The translations under genes and the position numbers were made by a program. A stretch of 64,000 nucleotides of DNA from Thermoactinospora rubra (GTDB taxonomy: Bacteria > Actinomycetota > Actinomycetes > Streptosporangiales > Streptosporangiaceae): positions 428,438 to 492,437 of the forward strand of contig NZ_KZ084324.1 in NCBI RefSeq assembly GCF_002093975.1, written 5' to 3'. Of the stretch, positions 54,289-63,093 are shown one piece after another. The first letter of the stretch is position 1, and each line of letters opens with the position of its first letter. The notes under the pieces were generated by a model. The model saw only the letters and a program-made list of their open reading frames with translations, was not told the origin of the DNA and ran no database searches.

Positions 54289-55823
54289 TGTCACTTTGGC
54301 TTCCACTCCTGATCGCGGTGCCCGTGGTGGGCGCCGTGCTGGTGGCACTGCTCCCCAAGGGCAGCGACACGCTGGCCAAGTGGCTCACGCTCGCCGTCAC
54401 GCTGGTCGTGCTGGCGCTGACGCTGGTGATGGCGTTCCAGTTCAAGCCCGGCGGGGACCGCTTCCAGTTCGTCTTCGAGCGTGACTGGATCCCGGCCTTC
54501 GGCGTGAAGTTCGGCCTGGGCGTCGACGGCATCGCGCTGGTGCTGATCGCCCTGTCGGTCGTGCTCACGCCGATCGTGGTGGCGGCCTCCTGGCACGACG
54601 CCGACTCCCCGCACGCCAAGTACTCGGTCAAGACGTACTTCGCGCTGATCCTGGCCCTCGAGGCGATGATGATCGGGGTCTTCGCGGCCACCGACATCTT
54701 CCTGTTCTACGTGTTCTTCGAGGCCATGCTGATCCCGATGTACTTCATGATCGGGTCGTACGGCGGGGCCCAGCGGTCCTACGCGGCCATCAAGTTCCTG
54801 CTCTACTCGCTGTTCGGCGGCCTGCTCATGCTGGTCGCGGTGATCGCGCTCTACGTCGTCGCGGGCAAGAACACCTTCATGTTCCCGCAGCTCGTCGGTG
54901 CGATCCAGGACCCGACGACGCAGAAGTGGCTGTTCGCGGGCTTCTTCATCGCCTTCGCCATCAAGGCGCCGCTCGTGCCGTTCCACACCTGGCTGCCCGA
55001 CGCGGCGGCGCAGGCCCCGGCGGGCGCGGCCGTCCTGCTGGTCGGCGTGCTGGACAAGGTGGGCACCTTCGGCATGCTCCGCTTCTGCCTGGAGCTGTTC
55101 CCCGACGCCTCGAAGTTCTTCACGCCGCTGGCGATCGTGCTGTCGGTGGTCGGCATCATCTACGGCGCGATCGTGGCCATCGGCCAGACCGACATGAAGC
55201 GCCTGATCGCCTACACGTCGATCTCGCACTTCGGCTTCATCGCGATGGGCGTCTTCGCGATGTCGCAGGTGGCCCAGTCGGGCGCGACGCTCTACATGGT
55301 CAACCACGGCTTCGCCACCGGCATGCTGTTCCTGGCCGCCGGGTTCCTCATCGCGCGGCGCGGCTCGCCGTACATCGCCGACTACAGCGGCGCGCAGAAG
55401 GTCGCCCCGCTGCTGGCCGGATCGTTCTTCATCGCCGGTCTGGCCGGGCTCTCGCTGCCGGGCCTGTCGTCCTTCGTCAGCGAGTTCATGGTGATGATCG
55501 GCACCTACTCCAGCGCCGCGTTCGGCAGCGGCGCGCTGACCGTGGCCGCGGTGATCGCCGCGACCGCGGTCATCCTCGCCGCCGTCTACATCCTGTGGAT
55601 GGTGCAGCGGGTCCTGCACGGGCCGACGGCCGAGTCGGTGTCCGGCATGACCGACCTGAGCGGGCGCGAGAAGTGGGTCGTGGCCCCGCTGATCGCGCTG
55701 ATCATCGGGTTCGGCTTCTTCCCCAAGCCGCTGCTCGACATCATCAACCCGGCGGTCGACCACACCTTGACCAACGTCAAGGTCGACAACCCCGCTGTCG
55801 CTGAGAAGGGTGCGGGCCAGTGA
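54288..55823 (+). CDS. nuoM: NADH-quinone oxidoreductase subunit M
   Basis: The 511-residue antiporter-like subunit has about 14 helices with FFEAMLIPMYFMIGSYGG, PLVPFHTWLPDAAAQAPAGA and AIGQTDMKRLIAYTSISHFG. Proton-channel Glu and Lys residues are in place. The start [20 protein letters not shown] at 54288 overlaps the nuoL TGA; the longer open frame upstream is a shadow of nuoL. Confidence 0.96.
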   Translation: MSLWLPLLIAVPVVGAVLVALLPKGSDTLAKWLTLAVTLVVLALTLVMAFQFKPGGDRFQFVFERDWIPAFGVKFGLGVDGIALVLIALSVVLTPIVVAASWHDADSPHAKYSVKTYFALILALEAMMIGVFAATDIFLFYVFFEAMLIPMYFMIGSYGGAQRSYAAIKFLLYSLFGGLLMLVAVIALYVVAGKNTFMFPQLVGAIQDPTTQKWLFAGFFIAFAIKAPLVPFHTWLPDAAAQAPAGAAVLLVGVLDKVGTFGMLRFCLELFPDASKFFTPLAIVLSVVGIIYGAIVAIGQTDMKRLIAYTSISHFGFIAMGVFAMSQVAQSGATLYMVNHGFATGMLFLAAGFLIARRGSPYIADYSGAQKVAPLLAGSFFIAGLAGLSLPGLSSFVSEFMVMIGTYSSAAFGSGALTVAAVIAATAVILAAVYILWMVQRVLHGPTAESVSGMTDLSGREKWVVAPLIALIIGFGFFPKPLLDIINPAVDHTLTNVKVDNPAVAEKGAGQ

Positions 55824-57403
55824 ACAAGATTCCGGCGCCGACGATCGAGTACGGCACGCTCGCGCCGATGCTGCTGGTCTTCGGCGCGGCCGTCCTGGGC
55901 GTGCTGGTGGAGGCGTTCGCGCCGCGCTACCTGCGCAAGTCGATCCACGTGCCGCTCACGCTGCTGAGCCTGGCCGGCGCGTTCGTCCTGGTCGTCGTGC
56001 AGACCATGACCAAGGGCGCGCCGACCGCCCCCGCGGCCATGGGGGCGGTGGCGGTCGACGGACCGGCGCTGTTCCTGTGGGGCGTCATCCTGGTCCTGGC
56101 GTTCGTGTCGGTGCTGCTGATCAACGACGAGGGCCAGTTCGTGGCCTCGGCGGCAGCCGTACCGGGAACCGCCGCGGAGGACGAGGCCGAGGCCGAGGGC
56201 CGCGCGCACACCGAGATCTACCCGCTGGTGCTGTTCGCGGTGGGCGGCATGATGCTGTTCCCCGCCTCGAACGACCTGCTGGTGATGTTCGTGGCCCTGG
56301 AGGTCATGTCGCTGCCGCTGTACCTGCTGTGCGGCCTGGCCCGCCGGCGCCGCCTGCTGTCGCAGGAGGCGGCGATGAAGTACTTCCTGCTGGGCGCGTT
56401 CTCCTCGGCGTTCTTCCTGTACGGCACGGCCCTGGTGTACGGCTACGCGGGCTCCGTCGACCTGGCGAAGATCAGCGACGCGCTGGGCACCGGCGGCGTG
56501 CTCGACCCGCTGCTGCTGGCCGGCCTGGCGCTGCTGGGCGTGGGCCTGATGTTCAAGGTGGGCGCCGCGCCGTTCCAGGCCTGGAAGCCGGACGTCTACC
56601 AGGGCGCGCCCACGCCGATCACCGCGCTGATGGCCTCCGGCGTGCTCGTGGCCGCGGTCGGCGCGGTGCTGCGGGTGCTCTGGGTCGGGCTGGGCAACCT
56701 CGACTGGGACTGGCGGCCGGTCATGTGGGGCGTCGCGGCGCTGACGATGATCGTCGGTTCGGTGCTGGCGATCACGCAGACCGAGATCAAGCGCATGCTC
56801 GCCTACTCCTCGATCGCCCACGCCGGCTTCCTGCTGATCGGCGTGCTCGCGACCTTCGACGCGGCCGAGCAGAACGCCGACTCGCTCTCGGCGATCCTGT
56901 TCTACCTGCTGGTCTACGGCTTCACCACGGTGGGCGCCTTCGCGGTGGTCACCATGGTGCGCGAGGCCGGCGGCGAGGCCGGGCACCTGTCCCGCTGGGC
57001 GGGGCTCGGCAAGCGGTCGCCGATGCTGGCGGGCGTCTTCGCCTTCTTCCTGCTGGCCTTCGCGGGCATCCCGCTGACCAGCGGCTTCTTCGGCAAGTAC
57101 GCCGTGTTCGTCGCCGCCCTGCGCAGCGGAAGCGAGAGCGGCGACTCGATGGGCGCCTGGATGACGGGGCTGGTGGTCGTGGCCGTGCTCGCCTCCGCGA
57201 TCGCCGCGTTCTTCTATGTCCGGGTCATCGTGCTGATGTTCTTCAGCGAGCCGCTGGCCGACGGGCCCACGGTGGCCTCGCCGTCGGCCGGGACGGCTGC
57301 GGTCATCGCCCTCGCCCTGCTGGTCACGGCGGTCGTGGGCGTTTACCCGCAGCCTATTTTGGACATTGCTCACCAGGCCGCTTCAGGCCTGTTTGTTCGG
57401 TAA
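55820..57403 (+). CDS. nuoN: NADH-quinone oxidoreductase subunit N
   Basis: The 527-residue antiporter-like subunit has about 14 helices, with LEVMSLPLYLLCGLARRRRL, APFQAWKPDVYQGAPTPITA and ITQTEIKRMLAYSSIAHAGF. A hydrophilic acidic insertion (EDEAEAEGRAH, about 115-130) is found in one loop. GTG 55820 overlaps nuoM. It ends the 14-gene nuo operon; the polyprenyl synthase starts 12 bases later. Confidence 0.96.
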   Translation: MNKIPAPTIEYGTLAPMLLVFGAAVLGVLVEAFAPRYLRKSIHVPLTLLSLAGAFVLVVVQTMTKGAPTAPAAMGAVAVDGPALFLWGVILVLAFVSVLLINDEGQFVASAAAVPGTAAEDEAEAEGRAHTEIYPLVLFAVGGMMLFPASNDLLVMFVALEVMSLPLYLLCGLARRRRLLSQEAAMKYFLLGAFSSAFFLYGTALVYGYAGSVDLAKISDALGTGGVLDPLLLAGLALLGVGLMFKVGAAPFQAWKPDVYQGAPTPITALMASGVLVAAVGAVLRVLWVGLGNLDWDWRPVMWGVAALTMIVGSVLAITQTEIKRMLAYSSIAHAGFLLIGVLATFDAAEQNADSLSAILFYLLVYGFTTVGAFAVVTMVREAGGEAGHLSRWAGLGKRSPMLAGVFAFFLLAFAGIPLTSGFFGKYAVFVAALRSGSESGDSMGAWMTGLVVVAVLASAIAAFFYVRVIVLMFFSEPLADGPTVASPSAGTAAVIALALLVTAVVGVYPQPILDIAHQAASGLFVR

Positions 57404-57415
57404 AGAGGGGGATTC

Positions 57416-58405
57416 ATGGCTGCGCCGCCCGTTGTTGACCTTCCCATCGTCGACGAAAGGTTGGCGCAGGATCTGGCCTCCGGGATGGCCGCGGTCGAGA
57501 AGCTCCTGCGATCGTCGGTCGAGACCGAGGACGCCTTCGTCACGGAGGCCTCCAAGCACCTCATCGAGGCCGGCGGCAAGCGGTTCCGCACCATGATGGT
57601 GCTGCTGGCCGCGCAGTTCGGCGACCCCACGGCGCCGGGCGTGGTGCCCGGCGCCGTGGTGATCGAGCTGACCCACCTCGGCTCCCTCTACCACGACGAC
57701 GTCATGGACGAGGCCCAGGTACGGCGGGGCTCGGAGTCGGCCAACTCGCGCTGGGGCAACACGGTCGCGATCCTCACCGGCGACTACCTGTTCGCGCAGG
57801 CCTCCGACATCCTCGCCGACCTGGGCGCCGAGCTCATCCGCATCCAGGCCCGCACCTTCTCGCGCCTGGTCCAGGGGCAGATCCGCGAGACCATCGGGCC
57901 GCGCTCCGGCGAGGACCCGGTGGCGCACTACCTCAACGTGCTGGCCGACAAGACGGGCTCGCTGATCGCGGCGGCGGGCCGCTTCGGCGCCGTGCTGTCG
58001 GGGGCGCCGGCCGAGGTGGAGGAGCGGATCAGCCGGGCGTGCGAGGCCATCGGCGTGGCCTTCCAGCTGGGCGACGACCTGCTCGACGTGGCCGCCTCGT
58101 CCGCCGAGTCGGGCAAGACGCCCGGGACGGACCTGCGTGAGGGGATCCGGACCCTGCCGGTGCTCTACGCCCTCCAGGAGCCGGGGGAGTCGCGGCTGAA
58201 GGCGCTGCTGCCGGGGCCGGTGGCCGAGGAGGACGTCGACGAGGCGCTGGCGCTGCTGCGGGGGTCCTCGGCGATGGCGAAGGCCCGGCAGGAGCTGGAG
58301 GCGTGGGCGGACCGGGCGCGGCGCGACATCGTCGACCTTCCCGACATCCCAGCCAGGGATGCGTTTTTGGCGCTTTGCGACTACGTCGTGGAGCGCTCCG
58401 GCTGA
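57416..58405 (+). CDS. Polyprenyl diphosphate synthase (trans, long-chain)
   Basis: The 329-residue all-helical enzyme has the first Asp-rich motif DDVMD (94-98), preceded by HLGSLYH, then RRGSESANSRWGN, and the second motif DDLLD (220-224, QLGDDLLDV). Small residues upstream of the first motif suggest a long-chain product. It begins 12 bases after nuoN with AAGAGGGGG upstream, so it probably makes the menaquinone side chain and may be co-transcribed with nuo. Mycobacterial grcC1 has a similar place beside menJ. Confidence 0.93.
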   Translation: MAAPPVVDLPIVDERLAQDLASGMAAVEKLLRSSVETEDAFVTEASKHLIEAGGKRFRTMMVLLAAQFGDPTAPGVVPGAVVIELTHLGSLYHDDVMDEAQVRRGSESANSRWGNTVAILTGDYLFAQASDILADLGAELIRIQARTFSRLVQGQIRETIGPRSGEDPVAHYLNVLADKTGSLIAAAGRFGAVLSGAPAEVEERISRACEAIGVAFQLGDDLLDVAASSAESGKTPGTDLREGIRTLPVLYALQEPGESRLKALLPGPVAEEDVDEALALLRGSSAMAKARQELEAWADRARRDIVDLPDIPARDAFLALCDYVVERSG

Positions 58406-58412
58406 GCCCGGG

Positions 58413-59324
58413 CTATTTGACGGCGACGGGCACCGGTTGCGCCTTCCTGGCCTGCCGTGCCGTACGCAGGCTGTCGAAGGTGAAGACGGCCAGGGCCAGC
58501 CACACGATGGAGAAGCCGAGCCAGCGGGTCAGCGGCATGGTCTCCTTGGCGATCAGCACGCCGCACAGGAACTGCAGGATCGGCGCAATGTACTGCAGCA
58601 GGCCGATCGTGCTGAGCGGGATGCGGATCGCCGCGGCGGTGAAGCTGAGCAGCGGCAGCGCGGTCACGATTCCCGCGCCCGCCAGCAGGACGGCGTGGAC
58701 CGGGGTGGTGTGGCCGAAGGTGCCGGTGCCCTGGGTCTCGAGGAAGACGAGGTAGGCGATCGCGGGGGCGAGGAGCACCAGCGTCTCGACCGTGAGGCTC
58801 TCGGCGGCTCCGACGTTCGCCTGCTTCTTGACCAGGCCGTAGACGCCGAACGACACCGCGAGCGTGAGCGCGATCCACGGGAGCCTGCCGTACCCGACGG
58901 TCAGGACGAGGACGGCCAGCGTGCCGAAGCCGACGGCCACCCACTGCAGCGGCCGCAATCGCTCCTTCAGCAGGACCACCCCGAACAGCACGCTGACCAG
59001 GGGGTTGATGAAGTACCCCAGGGCGCTTTCCACCACCTGGTGGCTGTTGACGGCGTAGATGTAGACGCCCCAGTTCCCCGCGACCAGGACCGCGGCGACG
59101 GCGAGGAGCGCCATCTTCCGGGGTTGCCGGACCAGGCCGCGGAACCACGCCCAGTGGCGGCGCACGGCCAGGATCGCGACGACGGCGACCAGGGACCAGG
59201 CGACGCGGTGCGCCAGGATCTCCACCGGCTGCGCGGGTTTGAGCAGCGGCCAGTAGAGGGGGAACAATCCCCACATGGTGTAGGCGGCGATCCCGTACAG
59301 CACACCCCGGCGATGGTCAGGCAT
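58413..59324 (-). CDS. rarD: RarD-type EamA transporter
   Basis: The 303-residue protein has ten helices and the RarD signature blocks: GVLYGIAAYTMWGLFPLYW, EILAHRVAWSL, NWGVYIYAVNSHQVVESALG, YFINPLVSVLFGV and IGLLQYIAPILQFL. RarD proteins are DMT permeases of uncertain substrate (the name comes from chloramphenicol sensitivity). It is convergent with the polyprenyl synthase, 7 bases apart, and divergent from msrA. Confidence 0.93.
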   Translation of the reverse strand: MPDHRRGVLYGIAAYTMWGLFPLYWPLLKPAQPVEILAHRVAWSLVAVVAILAVRRHWAWFRGLVRQPRKMALLAVAAVLVAGNWGVYIYAVNSHQVVESALGYFINPLVSVLFGVVLLKERLRPLQWVAVGFGTLAVLVLTVGYGRLPWIALTLAVSFGVYGLVKKQANVGAAESLTVETLVLLAPAIAYLVFLETQGTGTFGHTTPVHAVLLAGAGIVTALPLLSFTAAAIRIPLSTIGLLQYIAPILQFLCGVLIAKETMPLTRWLGFSIVWLALAVFTFDSLRTARQARKAQPVPVAVK

Positions 59325-59425
59325 GTCACCTATTGTCGCCCCTTACGGTCTTTAGGCACAAATAAGTCTTGATATGCGGACAGTTAAGCTTTGCTACATC
59401 TATCGCGTGACGTAGGCTGGACGGC

Positions 59426-60088
59426 ATGGGCTGGCTCTTCGGCGCGAACAAGACAACGATGGTCTCTCCTGAGGACGCCCTGCCGGGGCGCACGGCGGCG
59501 ATGCCCGTCCCGGAACGGCACGCCGTGCTCGACGCTCCGCTGGCTCCGCCGTACCCGCCGGGCATGGAGATCGCGGACTTCGCTCTGGGCTGCTTCTGGG
59601 GCGCCGAGCGCAAGTTCTGGCAGACCCCGGGCGTCTTCACGACCGCCGTCGGTTACGCGGGGGGCTACACGCCGAACCCGACGTACGAGGAGGTCTGCTC
59701 AGGGCTCACCGGGCACGCCGAGGTGGTCCGCGTCGTCTTCGACCCGGCCAGGGTGTCCTACGAGGAGCTGCTGAAGGTCTTCTGGGAGGCGCACGACCCC
59801 ACGCAGGGGATGCGGCAGGGGAACGACATCGGGACGCAGTATCGTTCGGCCGTTTACGTGCATTCGCCGGCGCAGGAGAAGGCGGCGCTCGCCTCGCGTG
59901 AGGCTTACCAGAAGGTGCTGTCGCGGGCGGGGTATGGCGAGATCACGACGGAGATCGCTCCGGCGGGGCCGTTCTACTTCGCGGAGGATTATCACCAGCA
60001 GTACCTGTACAAGAATCCGAACGGCTACTGCGGCATCGGGGGGACCGGGGTTTCTTGCCCGGTCGGTCTCACTTCCGGTGACGCCTGA
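59426..60088 (+). CDS. msrA: Peptide methionine (S)-S-oxide reductase
   Basis: The 220-residue enzyme has the catalytic motif [13 protein letters not shown] with Cys56, [38 protein letters not shown] and a resolving Cys near the end ([15 protein letters not shown]). It reduces methionine sulfoxide in proteins using thioredoxin. The N-terminal 45 residues precede the core as in Streptomyces enzymes. It is followed by a hairpin. Confidence 0.96.
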   Translation: MGWLFGANKTTMVSPEDALPGRTAAMPVPERHAVLDAPLAPPYPPGMEIADFALGCFWGAERKFWQTPGVFTTAVGYAGGYTPNPTYEEVCSGLTGHAEVVRVVFDPARVSYEELLKVFWEAHDPTQGMRQGNDIGTQYRSAVYVHSPAQEKAALASREAYQKVLSRAGYGEITTEIAPAGPFYFAEDYHQQYLYKNPNGYCGIGGTGVSCPVGLTSGDA

Positions 60089-60093
60089 TCGGT

Positions 60094-60126
60094 CCTCCTT
60101 GATCCAGGGCGGATGGATCAAGGAGG
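60094..60126 (+). terminator. Hairpin after msrA that contains the next gene's ribosome site
   Basis: CCTCCTTGATCC (60094-60105) pairs perfectly with GGATCAAGGAGG (60115-60126) around a 9-base loop. It lies 5 bases after the msrA stop, as a terminator would. The right arm includes AAGGAGG, the Shine-Dalgarno of GTG 60132, so in any read-through transcript the ribosome site is sequestered. Confidence 0.75.
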
Positions 60127-60131
60127 GCAAC

Positions 60132-60410
60132 GTGAGGGTCTTCTGCGAGGTCGTCGCGTCCCTTGTGGGGTACGAATTCGACGACCTGGACTGGCTGGCG
60201 GTCGAGACGGCGCTGCCGGGTACCGACGATGAGCAGGAAGAACGCTGGTACGACTACCCGTTGGTGGGGTCAACGGCACGGCTCGATCTCAAGTTGGCGC
60301 GCTCTGTGGGCGGGAGCGAGATCTCGGTCGAGGCGAAGCGCTCAGACGAGAGCAGGTCTCGCAGGCCCGTGAGCTGGTGGAGACAAACGGAACGGACCAG
60401 CCGCATATAG
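60132..60410 (+). CDS. Conserved hypothetical protein, probably 3'-truncated
   Basis: The 92-residue frame starts at GTG with a perfect AAGGAGG site and reads MRVFCEVVASLVGYEFDDLD, then ETALPGTDDEQEERWYDYPL and ARLDLKLARSVGG. The first 70 residues look like a compact acidic domain; I do not know its function. After about residue 70 (KRSDESRSRRPVSWWRQT) the sequence no longer looks like folded protein and overlaps the opposite-strand gene. The original 3' end was probably lost at a junction near 60340. Confidence 0.6.
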   Translation: MRVFCEVVASLVGYEFDDLDWLAVETALPGTDDEQEERWYDYPLVGSTARLDLKLARSVGGSEISVEAKRSDESRSRRPVSWWRQTERTSRI

Positions 60411-60771
60411 GGAGTGGCCGAGCTGGTGTGCCACACAAGGTGACATGTTCTTGAGCAGCCACAGCATGGAGGATTGCCTCACCGGTCGTGGAGATGCCGG
60501 AGCGGTACACGGCCTCACACTCGGTGGGCTCAGGCGCTACGGAGTAGACAAGAAGATCGTCCCAATGGACCGGCCAACGCCGGACGCCACCGGGTAGACC
60601 CTGAGCCTCGCCATCGAGCTCCAGTAGAGGTGTCGTGCCGTTCCGTAGGACGGCGACGATGACGCCGCGTTGGCCGATCAGCCAGGTTCTGGCGGCACGG
60701 GTCCGAGCATGGCTATGTAGCAGATCCACGATCTTTGCTCGCTGGCCAATGGCGGATCGGTCCCACGTCAT
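60289..60771 (-). CDS. Hypothetical protein with C-terminal Cys pair
   Basis: The 160-residue frame starts at ATG 60771, overlapping the stop of the upstream gene (ATGA), with GGAGAG upstream. It contains TWLIGQRGVIVAVLRNGTTP and VRRWPVHWDDLLVYSVAPEP, then HAVAAQEHVTLCGTPARPLP and SSRACETCSRLSAS. The C...CxxC pattern near the end suggests zinc binding. The last 20 residues are probably junction sequence. Such genes are found in mobile or accessory regions of actinomycetes; function unknown. Confidence 0.55.
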   Translation of the reverse strand: MTWDRSAIGQRAKIVDLLHSHARTRAARTWLIGQRGVIVAVLRNGTTPLLELDGEAQGLPGGVRRWPVHWDDLLVYSVAPEPTECEAVYRSGISTTGEAILHAVAAQEHVTLCGTPARPLPICGWSVPFVSTSSRACETCSRLSASPRPRSRSRPQSAPT

Positions 60772-61098
60772 CGGGGCTCTCCACGTACACCGACAAGATC
60801 GGCGATCACTTCGGAGAGTGGGTGCTTCCTGTGAAGATCCTCGTACCGCATCGCGATCCGGCGAGCGGCACGCTCGGGGTCGAGGGCCGGATGCCAGGCA
60901 TAGATGACCCGTTGCCGTGCCGAATCCCAGCCGGAACGCCACCAGTAACGATCACCATCGCACCAGACCACCAGCCCGACCCAGACAGAGACCAGCGCCA
61001 GGCCCGTACCCCGCATGGACGTCCGACTCGATTCCCAGGCGCGTCAGGCTTTCAGCGAGCCGGTATGCGTCGTCATGCGGAGACGTCTCTGAAGCCAT
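60768..61098 (-). pseudogene. Frameshifted accessory gene (mobile-element type), one-base insertion near 61003
   Basis: Two minus-strand frames join into one sensible protein: MASETSPHDDAYRLAESLTR (start ATG 61098) runs to GIESDVHAGYG, and the shifted frame continues LALVSVWVGLVVWCDGDRYW, WRSGWDSARQRVIYAW, PERAARRIAMRYEDLHRKHP. Removing one base of the CCC run at 61003-61005 restores continuity. The DUF-like pattern YGLALVSVWVGLVVW is familiar to me from plasmid or integrative-element proteins of actinomycetes. As given the gene is broken; a sequencing error is possible. The ATGA link to the next gene supports a former operon. Confidence 0.65.
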
Positions 61099-61183
61099 GG
61101 ACCGCCGCGTGGATGCCCTCATGACCATGAGCATCCGGGCCGGGAAACCCGCAGGTGAACGAGGCATTGCTGACGGTGGTGGC

Positions 61184-61204
61184 GATATTCGCGTCAGGAA
61201 TATC
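61184..61204. promoter_or_regulatory. Inverted repeat between divergent accessory genes
   Basis: GATATTC-GCGTCAG-GAATATC is a perfect 7-base-arm dyad 35 bases before the XRE-TPR regulator start and 86 bases before the divergent frameshifted gene. It is A/T-rich compared with the surroundings. It is a natural candidate site for the XRE regulator. Confidence 0.6.
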
Positions 61205-61238
61205 TGTGGAGCCGCACTTGGCCGCCTAACCTAGCGTT

Positions 61239-62489
61239 GTGACCAAGATATCAGGTCGCTTACCACCTCAGTTCTGGTCCACCCCGGTCGTGGCCGCCGC
61301 GCTCGCCGAGTGCGACATGCCCACCGTGCTTGCCGAAGTCCGCCGCGAGAACGGATGGACGCAGGCCCAATTGGCTGAGGCAGTGGGCTATTCCCAGAGC
61401 TGGGTGTCCAAGGTGCTCCGTGGCCGCCAGCCGCTCACCGTGGAACAGGTCCGGGAGATCGCAGGCCGAATCGGGGTTCCGCTTCACATGCTCCGGTTCG
61501 GCGTTCGAGGAGATGAAGATCCAACGAAGCGCAGAGATTTCGGCAAGGCGGTCGTCCTGACTGCTTTGGCCGGTGTGGCACTACCCAAGCGCGCGGAGGT
61601 CGACGAGACCGTCGCGCCGACCTTAACCAGCATCACCGGGGCTCAACGTCGGTTGGAGTCCAGCACGCCCGCCCGCGAACTGGCACGTGGAGCCGCCGCC
61701 CATGTGGACCTTGCCAAGCGGGTCCTGAGCCGAGCGCATCGGGACATCGCCGGCGACATCCGCGCCGGGTTGAGCGAAGCCGCCGGGTTCGCCGCGTGGC
61801 TCCACGCAGATATGCACGACTCCGGCACCGCTCGGACGTACTACCGCCTGGCCATCGAGAGCGCACGCCAGGCAGGGCACAACCTCCTGGCCGCCTACAT
61901 GATCGGTAGCCTGGCCGCCTTCGAGATCGACGCCGAAGAACCCAGCATTGCACTCAACCTCGTGGGTACGGCCCGGCGCGAGCTGGGGGACCGGCCACCA
62001 GCAACGGCACGCGCGTGGATATCCAGCATCGAGGCCCTGGGGCATGCGAGTGCCCATGATCGACATGCAGCGGAGACGGCGCTGCGGACGGCCGAGGCAG
62101 CGGTGAGGGCCAGCGAGCGGGCCGCCGCGCCACCCTGGCCGTGGGTCTTTCCCTTTGATCAGGCCAAGCTCGCCGGGTACCGTGCGCTGGTCATGGTACG
62201 GCTGGGCCGTACCGAAGAGGCGGAGACGGCGTTCGCCGAGTCGCTGTCCTCAACGCAGCCGGCGGTTAAGCAACGCGGCGTGCTCATGACCGAGATGGCC
62301 ACGGTCAAGGCGATGGCCGGACATCCGGAGGAGGCGTTCAAACTGGCGAGCAGCGCGCTCACCATCGGCCTGACGTACGGCTCGGAGCGCGTCGTCCATC
62401 GGGTGCGACGCTTCCGCAGGCAGTACACCGGCCCGGTGATCGCCGCGGTGCGGGAGTTCGACGAGCGACTTCAAGCGACCTTGCTCTGA
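61239..62489 (+). CDS. XRE-family regulator with TPR-like C-terminal domain
   Basis: The 416-residue protein has a Cro/C1 helix-turn-helix near 30-85 (VRRENGWTQAQLAEAVGYSQ, SWVSKVLRGRQPLTVEQVRE) and a long helical C-terminal region (about 140-410) with TPR-like pairs (SGTARTYYRLAIESARQAGH, LGRTEEAETAFAESL). Such regulators in actinomycetes often respond to peptide or small-molecule signals and accompany integrative elements. GTG 61239 is the start. A SLOG-fold gene follows in the same direction after 17 bases. Confidence 0.88.
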   Translation: MTKISGRLPPQFWSTPVVAAALAECDMPTVLAEVRRENGWTQAQLAEAVGYSQSWVSKVLRGRQPLTVEQVREIAGRIGVPLHMLRFGVRGDEDPTKRRDFGKAVVLTALAGVALPKRAEVDETVAPTLTSITGAQRRLESSTPARELARGAAAHVDLAKRVLSRAHRDIAGDIRAGLSEAAGFAAWLHADMHDSGTARTYYRLAIESARQAGHNLLAAYMIGSLAAFEIDAEEPSIALNLVGTARRELGDRPPATARAWISSIEALGHASAHDRHAAETALRTAEAAVRASERAAAPPWPWVFPFDQAKLAGYRALVMVRLGRTEEAETAFAESLSSTQPAVKQRGVLMTEMATVKAMAGHPEEAFKLASSALTIGLTYGSERVVHRVRRFRRQYTGPVIAAVREFDERLQATLL

Positions 62490-62506
62490 GGCTTTGAGGA
62501 GACACG

Positions 62507-62980
62507 ATGCGCATCGCTGTATCCGGGCATCGCGGGTTGCCACCCGAGACCGCGCGACTGGTCGACCAAGGGATACGGGAGGTGTTGAGCGAGTACGGGC
62601 CTGAGATCACGGGGCTTTCCTGCCTGGCGGACGGGGCCGACCAGATCTTCGCCCGTGCGGTCGTGGACATGGGTGGGCAGCTGGAAGTGGTGATCCCTGC
62701 CGAGCAGTACCGCGACGGGCTACCAGCTGAGGCGTGGGAGGAGTACGACGCGCTGCTCACGCAGGCTGTCCGGGTGCATCGCCTGCCGCTCGTCGAATCC
62801 ACCTCCGAGGCGCACATGGCGGCGAGCAGGCGCATGCTGGACCAGGCCGATGAGCTGATTGCCGTGTGGGACGGCCAGCCCGCCCGAGGGTACGGCGGAA
62901 CGGCCGATGTGGTTGCCGAGGCGAAGGAACGCGGCATCACGGTGCGGATCGTCTGGCCTGAGGGAGCACGGCGCGACTGA
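62507..62980 (+). CDS. SLOG-fold (LOG/DprA-like) nucleotide-binding protein
   Basis: The 157-residue single-domain Rossmann-like protein opens with MRIAVSGHRGLPPETARLVD and contains GLSCLADGADQIFARAVVD, VVIPAEQYRDGLP, DQADELIAVWDGQPARGYGG and TADVVAEAKERGITVRIVWP. The SGHR, GAD and WDG...GGTADVV blocks are those of the SLOG superfamily, which binds nucleotides or nucleotide-derived signals. GAGGAGAC precedes ATG 62507. It is co-directional with and 17 bases from the XRE-TPR regulator. Its ligand is unknown. Confidence 0.8.
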   Translation: MRIAVSGHRGLPPETARLVDQGIREVLSEYGPEITGLSCLADGADQIFARAVVDMGGQLEVVIPAEQYRDGLPAEAWEEYDALLTQAVRVHRLPLVESTSEAHMAASRRMLDQADELIAVWDGQPARGYGGTADVVAEAKERGITVRIVWPEGARRD

Positions 62981-63060
62981 TCCCGTCAGTCCGGAGACGT
63001 GACGACGTCTCTCGCGATCCGGCGTCCTCGCCCCGGTACAAGTGATCTACTCGATCGCTC

Positions 63061-63082
63061 ATATCAGAACGTGTTCTGATAT
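63061..63082. promoter_or_regulatory. Perfect 22-bp palindrome before the toxin-antitoxin pair
   Basis: ATATCAGAAC (63061-63070), spacer GT, and GTTCTGATAT (63073-63082) form a perfect dyad that ends 11 bases before the antitoxin GTG (63094). Its position over the likely promoter fits autorepression by the antitoxin, the usual arrangement of type II systems. Confidence 0.8.
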
Positions 63083-63093
63083 ACGCTCGTAGC

